Positions 44,043-52,953 of a stretch of DNA of 64,000 bases are shown here, piece by piece. The stretch is from positions 27,116 to 91,115 of the forward strand of contig CAZSFQ010000006.1 in assembly GCA_964606165.1 (NCBI GenBank), given 5' to 3'. The first letter of the stretch is position 1; every line of letters begins with the position of its first letter. The stretch is from UBA4923 sp964606165. GTDB lineage: Bacteria > Bacillota > Clostridia > Saccharofermentanales > DTU023. The notes under the pieces were generated by a model. That model had not been told where the DNA came from, did no database searches, and worked only from the letters and a program-made list of their open reading frames with translations. A program made the position numbers and the translations under genes.

Positions 44043-46430
44043 CTATTTTTCGTGTGAAAGTGCCGACTGGCTCGCCATAAAGCGTTTGGTCACTCCGTCA
44101 AAATCGATGGTAAGAATGGCATCATCTCCCGTCCTGGTGATCCCTTCGATCAGCCCCGGGCCAAAAGACACGTGGCGGACAGTATCGCCAATCTTGAGCG
44201 AATCCACATCAAGTGAAGCCGCTGGTTTTTTTACGGCCTGCGGAGAAGTCAGCCGGGTTACTGCCTTGTAGGCCGGTTCCTGCGCGGCCTGGTCTGTTCT
44301 CTTTCGGCCAAACAGGGACCAGGTGCTTGTTCGCGCGTCCTCTTCCCGCCTTTGCGAACCGGTCCGGTCAGCGGTGTAGGCCCCAAAAGATGAATAACCG
44401 AAGTAGCCTGTCTTTTCGATGAGCTCCTCGGGTATGGCCTCCACAAAACGTGAGATGGCATTGTACTGGGTATGGCCAAAAAGAAGGCGGGAAACGGCTG
44501 CCGTGATAATCAATTCCTTTTTGGCACGGGTGATGGCGACATAGGCAAGCCGCCTCTCTTCTTCCACCCCGTCTGCCTCCTCCTGGGCGCGGATGCTGGG
44601 GAAAATATCCTCTTCAGCGCCCACGATAAAAACAGTATCAAACTCGAGGCCCTTGGCATTGTGGATGGTCATCAGGGATACTGCCGGCGCACCCGTCTCC
44701 TTATCCTGGTCACTGTAAAGAGCCGCACGCTCCAAAAAGAGGCGCAAAAGACCCGCCGTGGAATGATCGGCCAGATGATCGACAATATCCTCCGGTAAGA
44801 ACTCCCACAGTTCGTCAATGGCCTCAACCTGCAATCTGGCCTCAAAATCGATGGCGTCCGAAATCAGCTCAATCAGGTTCTCCAGACGCGACTCCGCCTC
44901 AAAATCACCTCTGGCCTTGAGTTCCTCATAATGGGCAATCAGGCCGGTGTCCTCTTCGACTTTCCTGATATACTCGGCGAAAGTCAAATCTTCGTTCTGC
45001 AGCTCATCCCTCAGCTGATCAATGAGCTTGACAAAGATGAGAAGCCTTCCCCCCACCCGCTCCAGGCCCGGCTCATTGCCTGCGATCCGTGCCGCTTCAA
45101 AGAGCGACAGTTCCTTTTCTGAAGCCAGCGCCGTCAGTCTTTCAAGCGATACATCGCCGATCCCTCTCCGGGGCTGATTGACCACACGCCGGAAAGCCAG
45201 GTCGTCTTCGGTTGATTGGATCAGTGTGAGATAGGCGGTCACATCCTTGATCTCCGCCCGGTCATAAAAGCGGGTGCCGCCGTAGATGCGGTAATCAAGA
45301 CCCAGCTCACGGATGGCAAACTCCAGGTTTCGCGACAAGGCATTGAGCCGGTAAAGAACGGCGATGTTGGGTTTCTCCCCTTCTCCGGCCGCCTGAAAGC
45401 GCCGCTGGATCCCCCGCGCTACATAACGGGCCTCTTCCATATGGTCTGCGGCCCGGTAGAGCTGAATCGGGTCGCCGTCGCCCAGGGCAGTCCACAGGGT
45501 CTTTCGTTTTCTCCCACGGTTCCCCTCGATCACATGATTAGCCGCCTCCAGAATTTTTTTCGTCGACCGGTAGTTTTGCTCCAGGCGGACAACGGTGCAT
45601 TCAGGGAAGTCCTTTTCAAAATCGAGGATGTTGCGGATGGTAGCGCCGCGGAAAGAGTAGATGGATTGGTCGTCATCACCGACTACACAAAGATTGTGAT
45701 GACCGGAAGACAAAAGGCGGACCAGCTCGTATTGCACCATATTGGTGTCCTGGTATTCATCAACCAGGATGTACTGGAAACGCTCCCGGTAATGGTCCAG
45801 GATAGCCGGGTGTTCGCGGAAGAGCCGCAGAGTCTCCGTCAGGATATCATCGAAATCCATGGCGTTCTTGTCAAAGAGTGATTTTTGGTAAGCCACGAAG
45901 AGCTCCGACCACTGCTTACCGAAAATACCGTAAGAAACGACCGCATCAACCTGGTCAGGGGTCATATCCGAGTTCTTGAAATGGCTGATCCGCTTCAGGG
46001 CGTCGGCAGGTGACAGCATCCGCTCGCTGATTCCCATTGATTTCAAAACCCCGGCCATGACCCGTTTCTGGTCGTAGCTGTCAAAAATGGAAAAGCCCGG
46101 CCGGAAACCGATTAATTCCGCATGACGGCGCAGTATCCTCAGCATCATGGCATGGAAGGTTCCGATCCAGCTGCCACGGCTTTCGGGCCCGATCAGTTGA
46201 ATGACACGCTCCCTCATCTCATCGGCCGCCTTATTGGTGAAAGTAATGGCGAGAATCCTGCCGGGATGAACCCCCTTCTCCCTGATCAGCCAGGCGACCC
46301 GCCTGGTGACGACACGGGTCTTTCCCGATCCGGCGCCGGCCAGGATTAAAAGCGGGCCCTCCGTCGTGAGGACAGCCCGCTCTTGTTCCGGATTGAGTTG
46401 TCTTAGGAGTCTTTTGTCTGTCTCTGGCAT
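44043..46430 (-). CDS. pcrA: ATP-dependent DNA helicase PcrA/UvrD
   Basis: A 795-residue superfamily 1 helicase: LNPEQERAVLTTEGPLLILA then GAGSGKTRVV (Walker A), ITFTNKAADEMRERV, DEYQDTN, GDDDQSIYSFRGA, LEQNYRSTKKIL, and VSLMTIHNAKGLEFD. It acts in repair and conflict resolution. The C terminus carries a short PcrA-type tail (GDTVRHVSFGPGLIEGI), thought to bind RNA polymerase. The ATG at 46430 is chosen; a longer frame to 46478 runs into the hpf 3' end. Confidence 0.95.
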   Translation of the reverse strand: MPETDKRLLRQLNPEQERAVLTTEGPLLILAGAGSGKTRVVTRRVAWLIREKGVHPGRILAITFTNKAADEMRERVIQLIGPESRGSWIGTFHAMMLRILRRHAELIGFRPGFSIFDSYDQKRVMAGVLKSMGISERMLSPADALKRISHFKNSDMTPDQVDAVVSYGIFGKQWSELFVAYQKSLFDKNAMDFDDILTETLRLFREHPAILDHYRERFQYILVDEYQDTNMVQYELVRLLSSGHHNLCVVGDDDQSIYSFRGATIRNILDFEKDFPECTVVRLEQNYRSTKKILEAANHVIEGNRGRKRKTLWTALGDGDPIQLYRAADHMEEARYVARGIQRRFQAAGEGEKPNIAVLYRLNALSRNLEFAIRELGLDYRIYGGTRFYDRAEIKDVTAYLTLIQSTEDDLAFRRVVNQPRRGIGDVSLERLTALASEKELSLFEAARIAGNEPGLERVGGRLLIFVKLIDQLRDELQNEDLTFAEYIRKVEEDTGLIAHYEELKARGDFEAESRLENLIELISDAIDFEARLQVEAIDELWEFLPEDIVDHLADHSTAGLLRLFLERAALYSDQDKETGAPAVSLMTIHNAKGLEFDTVFIVGAEEDIFPSIRAQEEADGVEEERRLAYVAITRAKKELIITAAVSRLLFGHTQYNAISRFVEAIPEELIEKTGYFGYSSFGAYTADRTGSQRREEDARTSTWSLFGRKRTDQAAQEPAYKAVTRLTSPQAVKKPAASLDVDSLKIGDTVRHVSFGPGLIEGITRTGDDAILTIDFDGVTKRFMASQSALSHEK

Positions 46431-46443
46431 TTCTTCCAACAAA

Positions 46444-46986
46444 TTAATACTCCGGCTCCAGCAAACCATAATCGCCATCGTGACGTTTATAAACAGCGCT
46501 TACCCGCCCCGTGTCCGTCGACAGGAAAAGCAGGAATGAATGGCCCAGCAGCTCCATCTGCAGGACTGCTTCATCCGGTGTCATTTCCGTGATGGCGAAT
46601 GTCTTCCGGCGGATGATGCGGAATTCGTCGTCCTCGTGCCGCTCTTCTCCACCGGCCCCTTCGTGCTCGAAGTAGGCTTCCATGTATGAGTAATCTTTCA
46701 TGCGCTTTTTCATGCGCGTTTTATTTTTCCGGATCTGTCCTTCCAGGTTGTCAATCGCCTGCTCGACAGCCGTCATGGCTTCAGGAGCGACGGACTCCGC
46801 GCGAAAATACAGGGCTTGAATCTTAAAAGTGACCTCCGCGCGCATAAAAGCGCCCTCCGGCTGGAGTTTGACTTCAGCCCTGGCGCTGTCATCAAAAAAG
46901 CGCTCAAACTTGGACATTTTCTGTTCGATGGCTGCTCTCAGGATGTCATTGATACGCATATCGAGACCGAGGATTTCAAGCTTCAT
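46444..46986 (-). CDS. hpf: Ribosome hibernation promoting factor, long form
   Basis: A 180-residue long-form Hpf: N-terminal domain (residues 1-100) that blocks the mRNA channel and a C-terminal dimerisation domain (about 122-180; RRKTFAITEMTPDEAVLQMELLGHSF, in part) that pairs two 70S particles. AAAGGAGC precedes the ATG. Confidence 0.95.
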   Translation of the reverse strand: MKLEILGLDMRINDILRAAIEQKMSKFERFFDDSARAEVKLQPEGAFMRAEVTFKIQALYFRAESVAPEAMTAVEQAIDNLEGQIRKNKTRMKKRMKDYSYMEAYFEHEGAGGEERHEDDEFRIIRRKTFAITEMTPDEAVLQMELLGHSFLLFLSTDTGRVSAVYKRHDGDYGLLEPEY

Positions 46987-47043
46987 AATGGAGCTCCTTT
47001 CGTTATTTCAAGTCAATAAAACCCGAAATAACACGTTTTGTTT

Positions 47044-47049
47044 ATTATA
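47044..47049 (-). promoter_or_regulatory. Probable -10 box of hpf
   Basis: A perfect minus-strand TATAAT, 58 bases before the hpf start; the matching -35 is weak. Confidence 0.45.
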
Positions 47050-47054
47050 CAGGA

Positions 47055-47083
47055 TTGATCTAAACTGGGAATTGGTACATGAT
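47055..47083 (+). promoter_or_regulatory. Promoter of the OPT permease gene
   Basis: Plus-strand TTGATC (47055-47060) and CATGAT (47078-47083) with a 17-base spacer, 28 bases before the start. Confidence 0.45.
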
Positions 47084-47110
47084 ACAAAAACCTGTCAGGA
47101 GGTACCAGAC

Positions 47111-48763
47111 ATGAAGAGGAAAATTCCGCACCTAACCTGGAGGGCCATCATCCTGGCCATCCCCGGTTCCATCCTGATTACTGCGTCTTCCACCTACGTC
47201 GCGCTCCGCGCCAGCGCCCTTCCCTGGCCGACCATCTTCGTCGCGGTTCTTTCCTTTGCCCTCATGCGCATGCTGGGCAAAAGCGATATCAACGAGATCA
47301 ATGTGGCGGCTACCGGTATGTCAGCCGGTGCCATGGTGGCAGGCGGTCTGGTCTTCACCCTGCCGGGCCTTTTCATCTCGGGCATCTGGAAGGTGGGTGA
47401 CCAGAAAGTCACCGCCCAGGCCTTCATCAAGCAGCGCTTTCCGGTGGTCGTGCTGATCGCGCTGGCGGGTGTCCTCCTGGGCACCGCCCTTTGCTGGATG
47501 CTTCGCAAACGCAACATTGAGCAGCAAGCGCTCCCCTACCCCATCGGCAAGGCGGCTGCCTCCACCCTGTCAGCCGGCAAGGCCGGCGGGTCTCAGGCCC
47601 TGGTTCTTTTCATCAGCCTGGTCGCGGCGGCCTTACTCACCCTCATGCGTGACCAGTTCGGACTCTTCCCAGCCATGGTCTCCTTTTCTATCGTCGCCAT
47701 CCCCTTTACCTTTTCCATGTCGCCCATGGCAATCGGTATTGGAGGCATGATCGGGTTTTCCTCGACTCTCTATTGGCTGCTTGGCGCGGGAGTGACGACT
47801 CTTGTCCGCTTCGTCATCGAGGAGACAACTCTTCTCCGGATCATTCCCGGCGCCGTGGAAAAGATCGGCGAGTGGAGCTTCACCGTCGCCATCGCCCTCA
47901 TGGTGGGGTCGGGAGCCGGCACCCTGCTTAACTTTCTTTTCGGATCCTTCAAGAAACGGAAACGGTCCTCCAGAACCAGGACAGGCCGGTCTCTCCATTT
48001 ATCAATGCCCAAGGGAATCAGCCTGCTTTCCCTTATCCTGGTCGCTGTTGCCTTTGTGGTTACCATTCTGACGGGAATGCAGGTCATCCCCGCCCTGCTT
48101 CTCATGGTGGGGGTCCTCTTTGCCGCCCTCATGTCCTCGGTGATCACGGGACAAACGGGCATCAATCCCATGGAAATCTTCGGGATCATCGTCCTTCTGG
48201 CCATCCGGGCCATCGTAAACGTCAGCGCTGAATATGCCTTCTTCATCGCCGCCATCGTGGCGGTGGCCTGCGGATACGCCGGGGACATGATGAATGACTA
48301 CAAGTCAGGCTCCATACTGAAGACCAACCCTTCCGCCCAGTTTTTTATTGAATTGATCGGAGGCTTCTTCGGAGCCCTGACCGCCTCCGTTGCCATGCTG
48401 GCCATCATTTATTCTGCAGGCGGCATTGGGGTTGAAGCCGGGCTTCCTGCTGCGCAGGCGCACAGTGTCCATGCCATGGTTCAAGGACTGGGAAATCCCC
48501 TCATCTTCGCTGTTGCGGCGGCGGCAGGCTGTGTCCTGACCGTCTTTTTCGAAATTCCGGCCATGATCATCGGCATCGGCATGATGCTGGCGGATTACGG
48601 TCTCGCCCTGCCCATCTTTTTGGGAGGTCTCATCGAATACCTGTCAAGATCACATTTGAAAAAGGACAGCCAGCAGGCTATCCAGATGGGGGCAGCAGGG
48701 CTCCTGGGCGGCGAGGGCATCATGGGAACCGTCCTGGCTATCATCGCCATGTTCAGCCGTTAA
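47111..48763 (+). CDS. OPT-family oligopeptide/metal-complex transporter
   Basis: A 550-residue membrane protein with about 14 helices. The OPT pattern is visible: NEINVAATGMSAGAMVAGGL at the N terminus, a large cytoplasmic basic loop near residues 280-300, and GYAGDMMNDYKSGSIL plus the closing FLGGLIEYLSRSH. OPT proteins import peptides or metal chelates with protons. The ATG at 47111 has CAGGAGG eight bases upstream; the long frame to 46829 overlaps hpf and is not used. Substrate unknown. Confidence 0.88.
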   Translation: MKRKIPHLTWRAIILAIPGSILITASSTYVALRASALPWPTIFVAVLSFALMRMLGKSDINEINVAATGMSAGAMVAGGLVFTLPGLFISGIWKVGDQKVTAQAFIKQRFPVVVLIALAGVLLGTALCWMLRKRNIEQQALPYPIGKAAASTLSAGKAGGSQALVLFISLVAAALLTLMRDQFGLFPAMVSFSIVAIPFTFSMSPMAIGIGGMIGFSSTLYWLLGAGVTTLVRFVIEETTLLRIIPGAVEKIGEWSFTVAIALMVGSGAGTLLNFLFGSFKKRKRSSRTRTGRSLHLSMPKGISLLSLILVAVAFVVTILTGMQVIPALLLMVGVLFAALMSSVITGQTGINPMEIFGIIVLLAIRAIVNVSAEYAFFIAAIVAVACGYAGDMMNDYKSGSILKTNPSAQFFIELIGGFFGALTASVAMLAIIYSAGGIGVEAGLPAAQAHSVHAMVQGLGNPLIFAVAAAAGCVLTVFFEIPAMIIGIGMMLADYGLALPIFLGGLIEYLSRSHLKKDSQQAIQMGAAGLLGGEGIMGTVLAIIAMFSR

Positions 48764-48775
48764 GGAGTTAAGAGA

Positions 48776-49990
48776 TTAAATCATCTGCCAGGGGATGATC
48801 CAGCGGTCATCCCCTGCAGGGAAAAGTTCTTCGCTGGTGCAGATAAGGCCCGAATATCCAATGGCTGACGCTTTTTCTTTTAGGAGGGACCAGTTCTTGA
48901 ATGGCCTGGAGGGCTGACTTCCCTTTTTGATCTCAAAGGGATACAGCTTCTGGTTTCGTTCGATGATCAGATCGATTTCATTTTGATTGCTGTCCCGGAT
49001 GTAATAAACGGGTGGACGCCGTCCTGCGTGGGCCCAGCTTTTGATGACCTCGCTGACCACATAGGTTTCGAAGAGGGCACCGCCCATCGGTCCGTCCAGG
49101 GCTTCATCCGCTGTCTCGAAACCGCACAGAAAGGAACAGACACCCGTGTCGGAGAAATAGAGTTTGGGCCTTTTGATGAGCCGTTTTCCGATATTCCCGG
49201 ACCATGCCGGTAGCTCAAAGACCATGCCGGTCAGCAGCAGGATATTCAGCCATCTTCGAGCCGTCGTCGCATCAACTCCAGCCGCGGACGCGACACTGGT
49301 GAGATTGAGTTCCTGTGCCGTCCTGGTCGCCAAAAGTTGAACAAAGCGGACGAAGGTGTTCATATCAAGAATATGGGTGATATCCCTAACATCCTTTTCC
49401 AGATAGCTTTGCAGATAGAATGAGAAGAATTGCCCCGCCTCAATATCCCGGTGAAGGACCAGCCGGGGCATGCCGCCCCCAAATATTCTTTGCCCAATTG
49501 TTTGAAAGCCGGTCTCCCGGCAGATTCCCCAGCGGTCAATCAGGTCTTCCCGCGCCGGGGGAAAAGGAGGTGAATGATTCCCTGTCAATTCACCGTAGGA
49601 TAAGGAGAACAGACTCATGACCGCAACCCGGCCGGCAAGAGATTCACGTACATTTTCCATCAGTTGAAACAGTTGTGATCCGGTCAGCCAAAATAGTCCG
49701 GCCTCATCCCGCTGATCAACATAAATCTTGATGTAGGGAAATAATTGGGGTGCGTACTGAACTTCATCGATCAGCAAGGGCGGCGGATACAGCTGGAAAA
49801 AAGTTGCCGGGGAGTTGACGGCAGCCTGCTTGATACGGGGATCGTCCAAGGTTATATAGCGCCGTTCACCTGCCATCAAGTGCTTTAGCATGGTTGATTT
49901 ACCCACCTGGCGTGGACCTGTCACGAGAACAACTGGAAAACCTTTATTCGCTTGCATGACACTCGATTCAAGCTGTCGGTCAAGATACAT
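48776..49990 (-). CDS. AAA_14/DUF4143 ATPase
   Basis: A 404-residue protein. Walker A GPRQVGKSTML, Walker B LLIDEVQYAP, LTGSQLFQL sensor motif, then a winged-helix segment and a DUF4143 C-terminal domain (FYIRDSNQNEIDLIIERN-like YYIRDSNQNEIDLIIE). Genes of this type are widespread in bacteria and archaea, of unknown function, and often move horizontally. The ATG at 49990 has GAGGGAAGG. Its promoter region is much more AT-rich than the surroundings, in keeping with transfer. Confidence 0.85.
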   Translation of the reverse strand: MYLDRQLESSVMQANKGFPVVLVTGPRQVGKSTMLKHLMAGERRYITLDDPRIKQAAVNSPATFFQLYPPPLLIDEVQYAPQLFPYIKIYVDQRDEAGLFWLTGSQLFQLMENVRESLAGRVAVMSLFSLSYGELTGNHSPPFPPAREDLIDRWGICRETGFQTIGQRIFGGGMPRLVLHRDIEAGQFFSFYLQSYLEKDVRDITHILDMNTFVRFVQLLATRTAQELNLTSVASAAGVDATTARRWLNILLLTGMVFELPAWSGNIGKRLIKRPKLYFSDTGVCSFLCGFETADEALDGPMGGALFETYVVSEVIKSWAHAGRRPPVYYIRDSNQNEIDLIIERNQKLYPFEIKKGSQPSRPFKNWSLLKEKASAIGYSGLICTSEELFPAGDDRWIIPWQMI

Positions 49991-50037
49991 GGTCCTTCCC
50001 TCTTCCAAAGCAAAATTTATGATATATCAGGATACAA

Positions 50038-50092
50038 TCCTAGTATTTCTAGCATTGAGTCCTAGATTATCATATTTTTTCTTCCAAGTCAA
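50038..50092 (-). promoter_or_regulatory. Promoter and tcctag repeats upstream of the DUF4143 ATPase
   Basis: Minus-strand TTGACT (50087-50092) and TAATCT (50064-50069) with a 17-base spacer. Plus-strand tcctag occurs at 50038-50043 and 50060-50065, exactly 22 bases apart, with a related tctag between at 50048-50052. Two-turn spacing suggests a possible operator. Confidence 0.45.
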
Positions 50093-50106
50093 TCGTCATG
50101 ATTCCC

Positions 50107-50137
50107 CAAAACAAGAGGCGCCCCTGTGAGGCGCCCC
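50107..50137 (-). terminator. Terminator after gap
   Basis: Arms gaggcgcc (50115-50122) and ggcgcccc (50130-50137), one G-U pair, 7-base loop, followed by TTGTTTTG on the minus strand. Confidence 0.7.
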
Positions 50138-50162
50138 TGGAATGCTTATTCTGTTCCCCGGC

Positions 50163-51245
50163 TTACAGGCCGGCTTTTTCGTCCTCTTTAGCCACGTAGA
50201 GCAAGAGATCGATGGTGCGCTCAGAATAGCCCCACTCATTGTCGTACCAGGCAACCAGCTTGAAGAAGCGTTTCTCGCCCTTGAGATTGTTCTGCAGGGT
50301 CGCACTCGAGTCATAGACGGATGAGGCCTGCTCGTGGATGACATCGGTCGAGACGATGGGATCCTTGGTGTACTTGAGGATCCCCTTCAGATAGGTCTCA
50401 GACGCCTTTTTCATCATGGCGTCGATTTCCTCAATGGAGCTGTCATTTTTCAGCAAAACGGTCAGGTCGACTACCGAACCGGTCGGTGTCGGGACACGGA
50501 AAGCCATGCCTGTCATCTTGCCCGCGAGTTCCGGCAGGACGATCCCCACGGCCTTGGCCGCGCCCGTCGTCGTCGGAATAATGTTCTCCGCGGCAGTACG
50601 GCCCAGACGCCAGTTCTTCAGGGATGTGCCGTCCACCACCTTCTGTGAGGCCGTGTAGGCGTGGATGGTTGTCATCAGCCCTTTTTCGATTTCCAGTCCT
50701 TCTTTGAGGAGGACATGGACAACCGGCGCCAGACAGTTGGTTGTGCAGGACGCGTTCGAGACAACGACATCTTCCGCGGGGACGTAATCAGTTTCATTGA
50801 CACCCATGACAATGGTCTTGACAGGGCCCTTGCCGGGGGCGGTCAGGATAACTTTTTTCGCGCCGACCTCAACATGGCCGATGGCCATGTCATAATCATT
50901 GAATTTGCCGGACGAATCGATCACATAGTCGACTCCCAGTGACTTCCAATCGAGATCCTTGGGTTCCAATCCGGCAAGGACGCACTGCACCCGATGCTTG
51001 CCATCGATTACGATGACATCATTTTCTTCTATTGAGGGATCGGATTTCTCCGTCTTCAAGTCGTGTTCCCAGCGGTGCTGCGAAGAGTCGTAGGTCAGCT
51101 GATAGACAAAATAATCAGCCTTGGTGTTTCGTGCAACGATGGCGACCAGCTCAACTTCCTTGTCCAGCAGCCCGCGCTCGACCAAGCCTCTGAAGACCAG
51201 GCGCCCGATGCGGCCGAATCCGTTGATTGCGACTTTAATGGCCAT
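50163..51245 (-). CDS. gap: Glyceraldehyde-3-phosphate dehydrogenase, long type
   Basis: A 360-residue glycolytic dehydrogenase. NAD-binding INGFGRIGRLVFRG at the N terminus, catalytic SNASCTTNCLAP, and WYDNEWGYSERTIDLL near the end are intact. Common bacterial GapA is about 335 residues; the extra length falls mainly in the N-terminal domain (HRWEHDLKTEKSD region), as in the GapC/glycosomal-type enzymes. AAAGGA precedes the ATG. It is flanked by terminators on both sides and is probably monocistronic. Confidence 0.96.
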   Translation of the reverse strand: MAIKVAINGFGRIGRLVFRGLVERGLLDKEVELVAIVARNTKADYFVYQLTYDSSQHRWEHDLKTEKSDPSIEENDVIVIDGKHRVQCVLAGLEPKDLDWKSLGVDYVIDSSGKFNDYDMAIGHVEVGAKKVILTAPGKGPVKTIVMGVNETDYVPAEDVVVSNASCTTNCLAPVVHVLLKEGLEIEKGLMTTIHAYTASQKVVDGTSLKNWRLGRTAAENIIPTTTGAAKAVGIVLPELAGKMTGMAFRVPTPTGSVVDLTVLLKNDSSIEEIDAMMKKASETYLKGILKYTKDPIVSTDVIHEQASSVYDSSATLQNNLKGEKRFFKLVAWYDNEWGYSERTIDLLLYVAKEDEKAGL

Positions 51246-51448
51246 AATATAGAATCCTTTCTTGATGAAGCGAACACTCAGGCCCGCTTATGATCCAGTC
51301 AAATCGGTTGCGTATCGGCCTCATTGGTTCTTTTAGCACACTGACACCGATGCCGCAAATAATTTTAACACAAGCACCAGACTTACAGAACCAGCCGATT
51401 GCACAAGGAGTATCCGTTCAATATTTTGTAAGGATAGCCCAAGTCAAC

Positions 51449-51474
51449 AAGGGTCGGGCTTTCACCCGACCCTT
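51449..51474 (-). terminator. Terminator-like hairpin after gcvPB
   Basis: Ten-base perfect arms aagggtcggg and cccgaccctt with a 6-base loop, 25 bases after the gcvPB stop. The T-run is weak. Confidence 0.6.
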
Positions 51475-51498
51475 GGATCACCTTTGACAGGCTGGCTG

Positions 51499-52953
51499 CT
51501 AGCTGGCCAGCACGGGTTCGCGCGCGGCACGCGTTTCATCCGGACGGGCGATGGGTGTATCATGGGGCGCGTTCTTGAGAAGGTCCGGATCCTTTTCCGC
51601 TTCTTTCGCAATCTCCAGGAAGGCATCCGCCAGCTCATCGAGATCACGCCAGGTCTCTGTTTCAGTCGGCTCGACCATCATGGCCCCGTCTACAATAAGC
51701 GGGAAATAGATGGTCGGCGGGTGGAATCCGTAATCGATCAGGCGTTTGGCAATATCGAGGGTGCTGACTCCGGCCTGCTTTTGCTGCCACTCATCCGACA
51801 TGACAAATTCGTGCATGGTCGGCGTATCGTAGGGAATCTTATAGGCCAGCTTTAAGCGCTCCCGGATGTATGTCGCGTTGGCGACGGCGCCTTCCGCCAC
51901 CAGGTGCAAGCCTTCGGCGCCATTTCTCAGGATGTAGGCATAGGTTTTCACCAGCACGCCGAAGGATCCGACAAAGGAGCGGATCTTGCCGTAGGATTTC
52001 GGCCGGTCATGGTCAAGATAGTAACCGTCCTCATCTTTCTTGACGACCGGTCTTGGAAGGTAGGGTTCCAGGTGGGCCTTGCATCCGACAGGACCCGCGC
52101 CCGGTCCGCCGCCGCCGTGAGGCGTGGAGAAACTCTTGTGAACGTTGAGGTGAACGCAGTCAAATCCCATATCGCCGGGGCGCGCGTGCATGAGGATGGC
52201 GTTGATGTTGGCCCCGTCGTAGTAGCACAGGCCGCCCGCGTCATGAACCATGCCGGTGATCTTTTCGATGTTGCGCTCATAGATCCCCAGGGTATTGGGA
52301 TTGGTCAGCATGAGGCCCGCGACATCGTCACCGAGGGCTTTTTCCAGTTCCGCCAGATCGACCATGCCGTCGGCATTCGATTTCACAACACGAACCTTGT
52401 AGCCAACCATGGCCGCCGTAGCAGGGTTGGTCCCGTGCGCGGCGTCCGGGATGATCATGACCTGGCGTTTCGTATCGCCCCGGTCCTCGTGGTAGGCCTT
52501 GATCAGGAGCAGGCCGGCCAGTTCACCGTGGGCGCCTGCCGCCGGCTGGAAGGTGTAGGCGTCCATGCCCGTAATATCGTTCAATAGTTGCTCGAGCTGG
52601 TAAAGCAGTTCCAGGTTGCCCTGGACCGTCCCGTCCGGCTGAAGCGGGTGTGTCGCCGCAAAACCAGCGAGCGCCGCCAGATCCTCGTTGACCTTGGGGT
52701 TGTACTTCATGGTGCATGACCCGAGCGGGTAGGGCCCCATCTCAACATGGTAGTTCTTGTTGGACAGGTTCGAGTAATGGCGGACCACCGTGATCTCATC
52801 GACATCAGGAATGGCCGGTCTTTGCGCCCGGTACTCATTGCCGAACCATTTTGCCAGGTCGGGCTTGGGAACGTCGAGCGGCCGGATATACTGGCCGGCC
52901 TTGCTCTTGGAAGCCAGCTCGAAAATCAGGGGTGTGTGTTTGCATTTAGGCAT
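51499..52953 (-). CDS. gcvPB: Glycine dehydrogenase (decarboxylating) subunit 2
   Basis: A 484-residue PLP enzyme subunit of the glycine cleavage P-protein. The PLP lysine lies in HLNVHKSFSTPHGGGGPGAG. The N terminus LIFELASKSKAGQYIRPLDVP is typical of GcvPB. The ATG at 52953 has AGGAAGGAG; the frame extends to 53010 inside gcvPA without a ribosome binding site. It overlaps gcvPA by eight bases. Confidence 0.96.
   Translation of the reverse strand: MPKCKHTPLIFELASKSKAGQYIRPLDVPKPDLAKWFGNEYRAQRPAIPDVDEITVVRHYSNLSNKNYHVEMGPYPLGSCTMKYNPKVNEDLAALAGFAATHPLQPDGTVQGNLELLYQLEQLLNDITGMDAYTFQPAAGAHGELAGLLLIKAYHEDRGDTKRQVMIIPDAAHGTNPATAAMVGYKVRVVKSNADGMVDLAELEKALGDDVAGLMLTNPNTLGIYERNIEKITGMVHDAGGLCYYDGANINAILMHARPGDMGFDCVHLNVHKSFSTPHGGGGPGAGPVGCKAHLEPYLPRPVVKKDEDGYYLDHDRPKSYGKIRSFVGSFGVLVKTYAYILRNGAEGLHLVAEGAVANATYIRERLKLAYKIPYDTPTMHEFVMSDEWQQKQAGVSTLDIAKRLIDYGFHPPTIYFPLIVDGAMMVEPTETETWRDLDELADAFLEIAKEAEKDPDLLKNAPHDTPIARPDETRAAREPVLAS

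Noticed and set aside
46829..47110. A longer N terminus for the OPT permease
   Set aside because: It overlaps hpf on the other strand and lacks a ribosome binding site; the ATG at 47111 has CAGGAGG.
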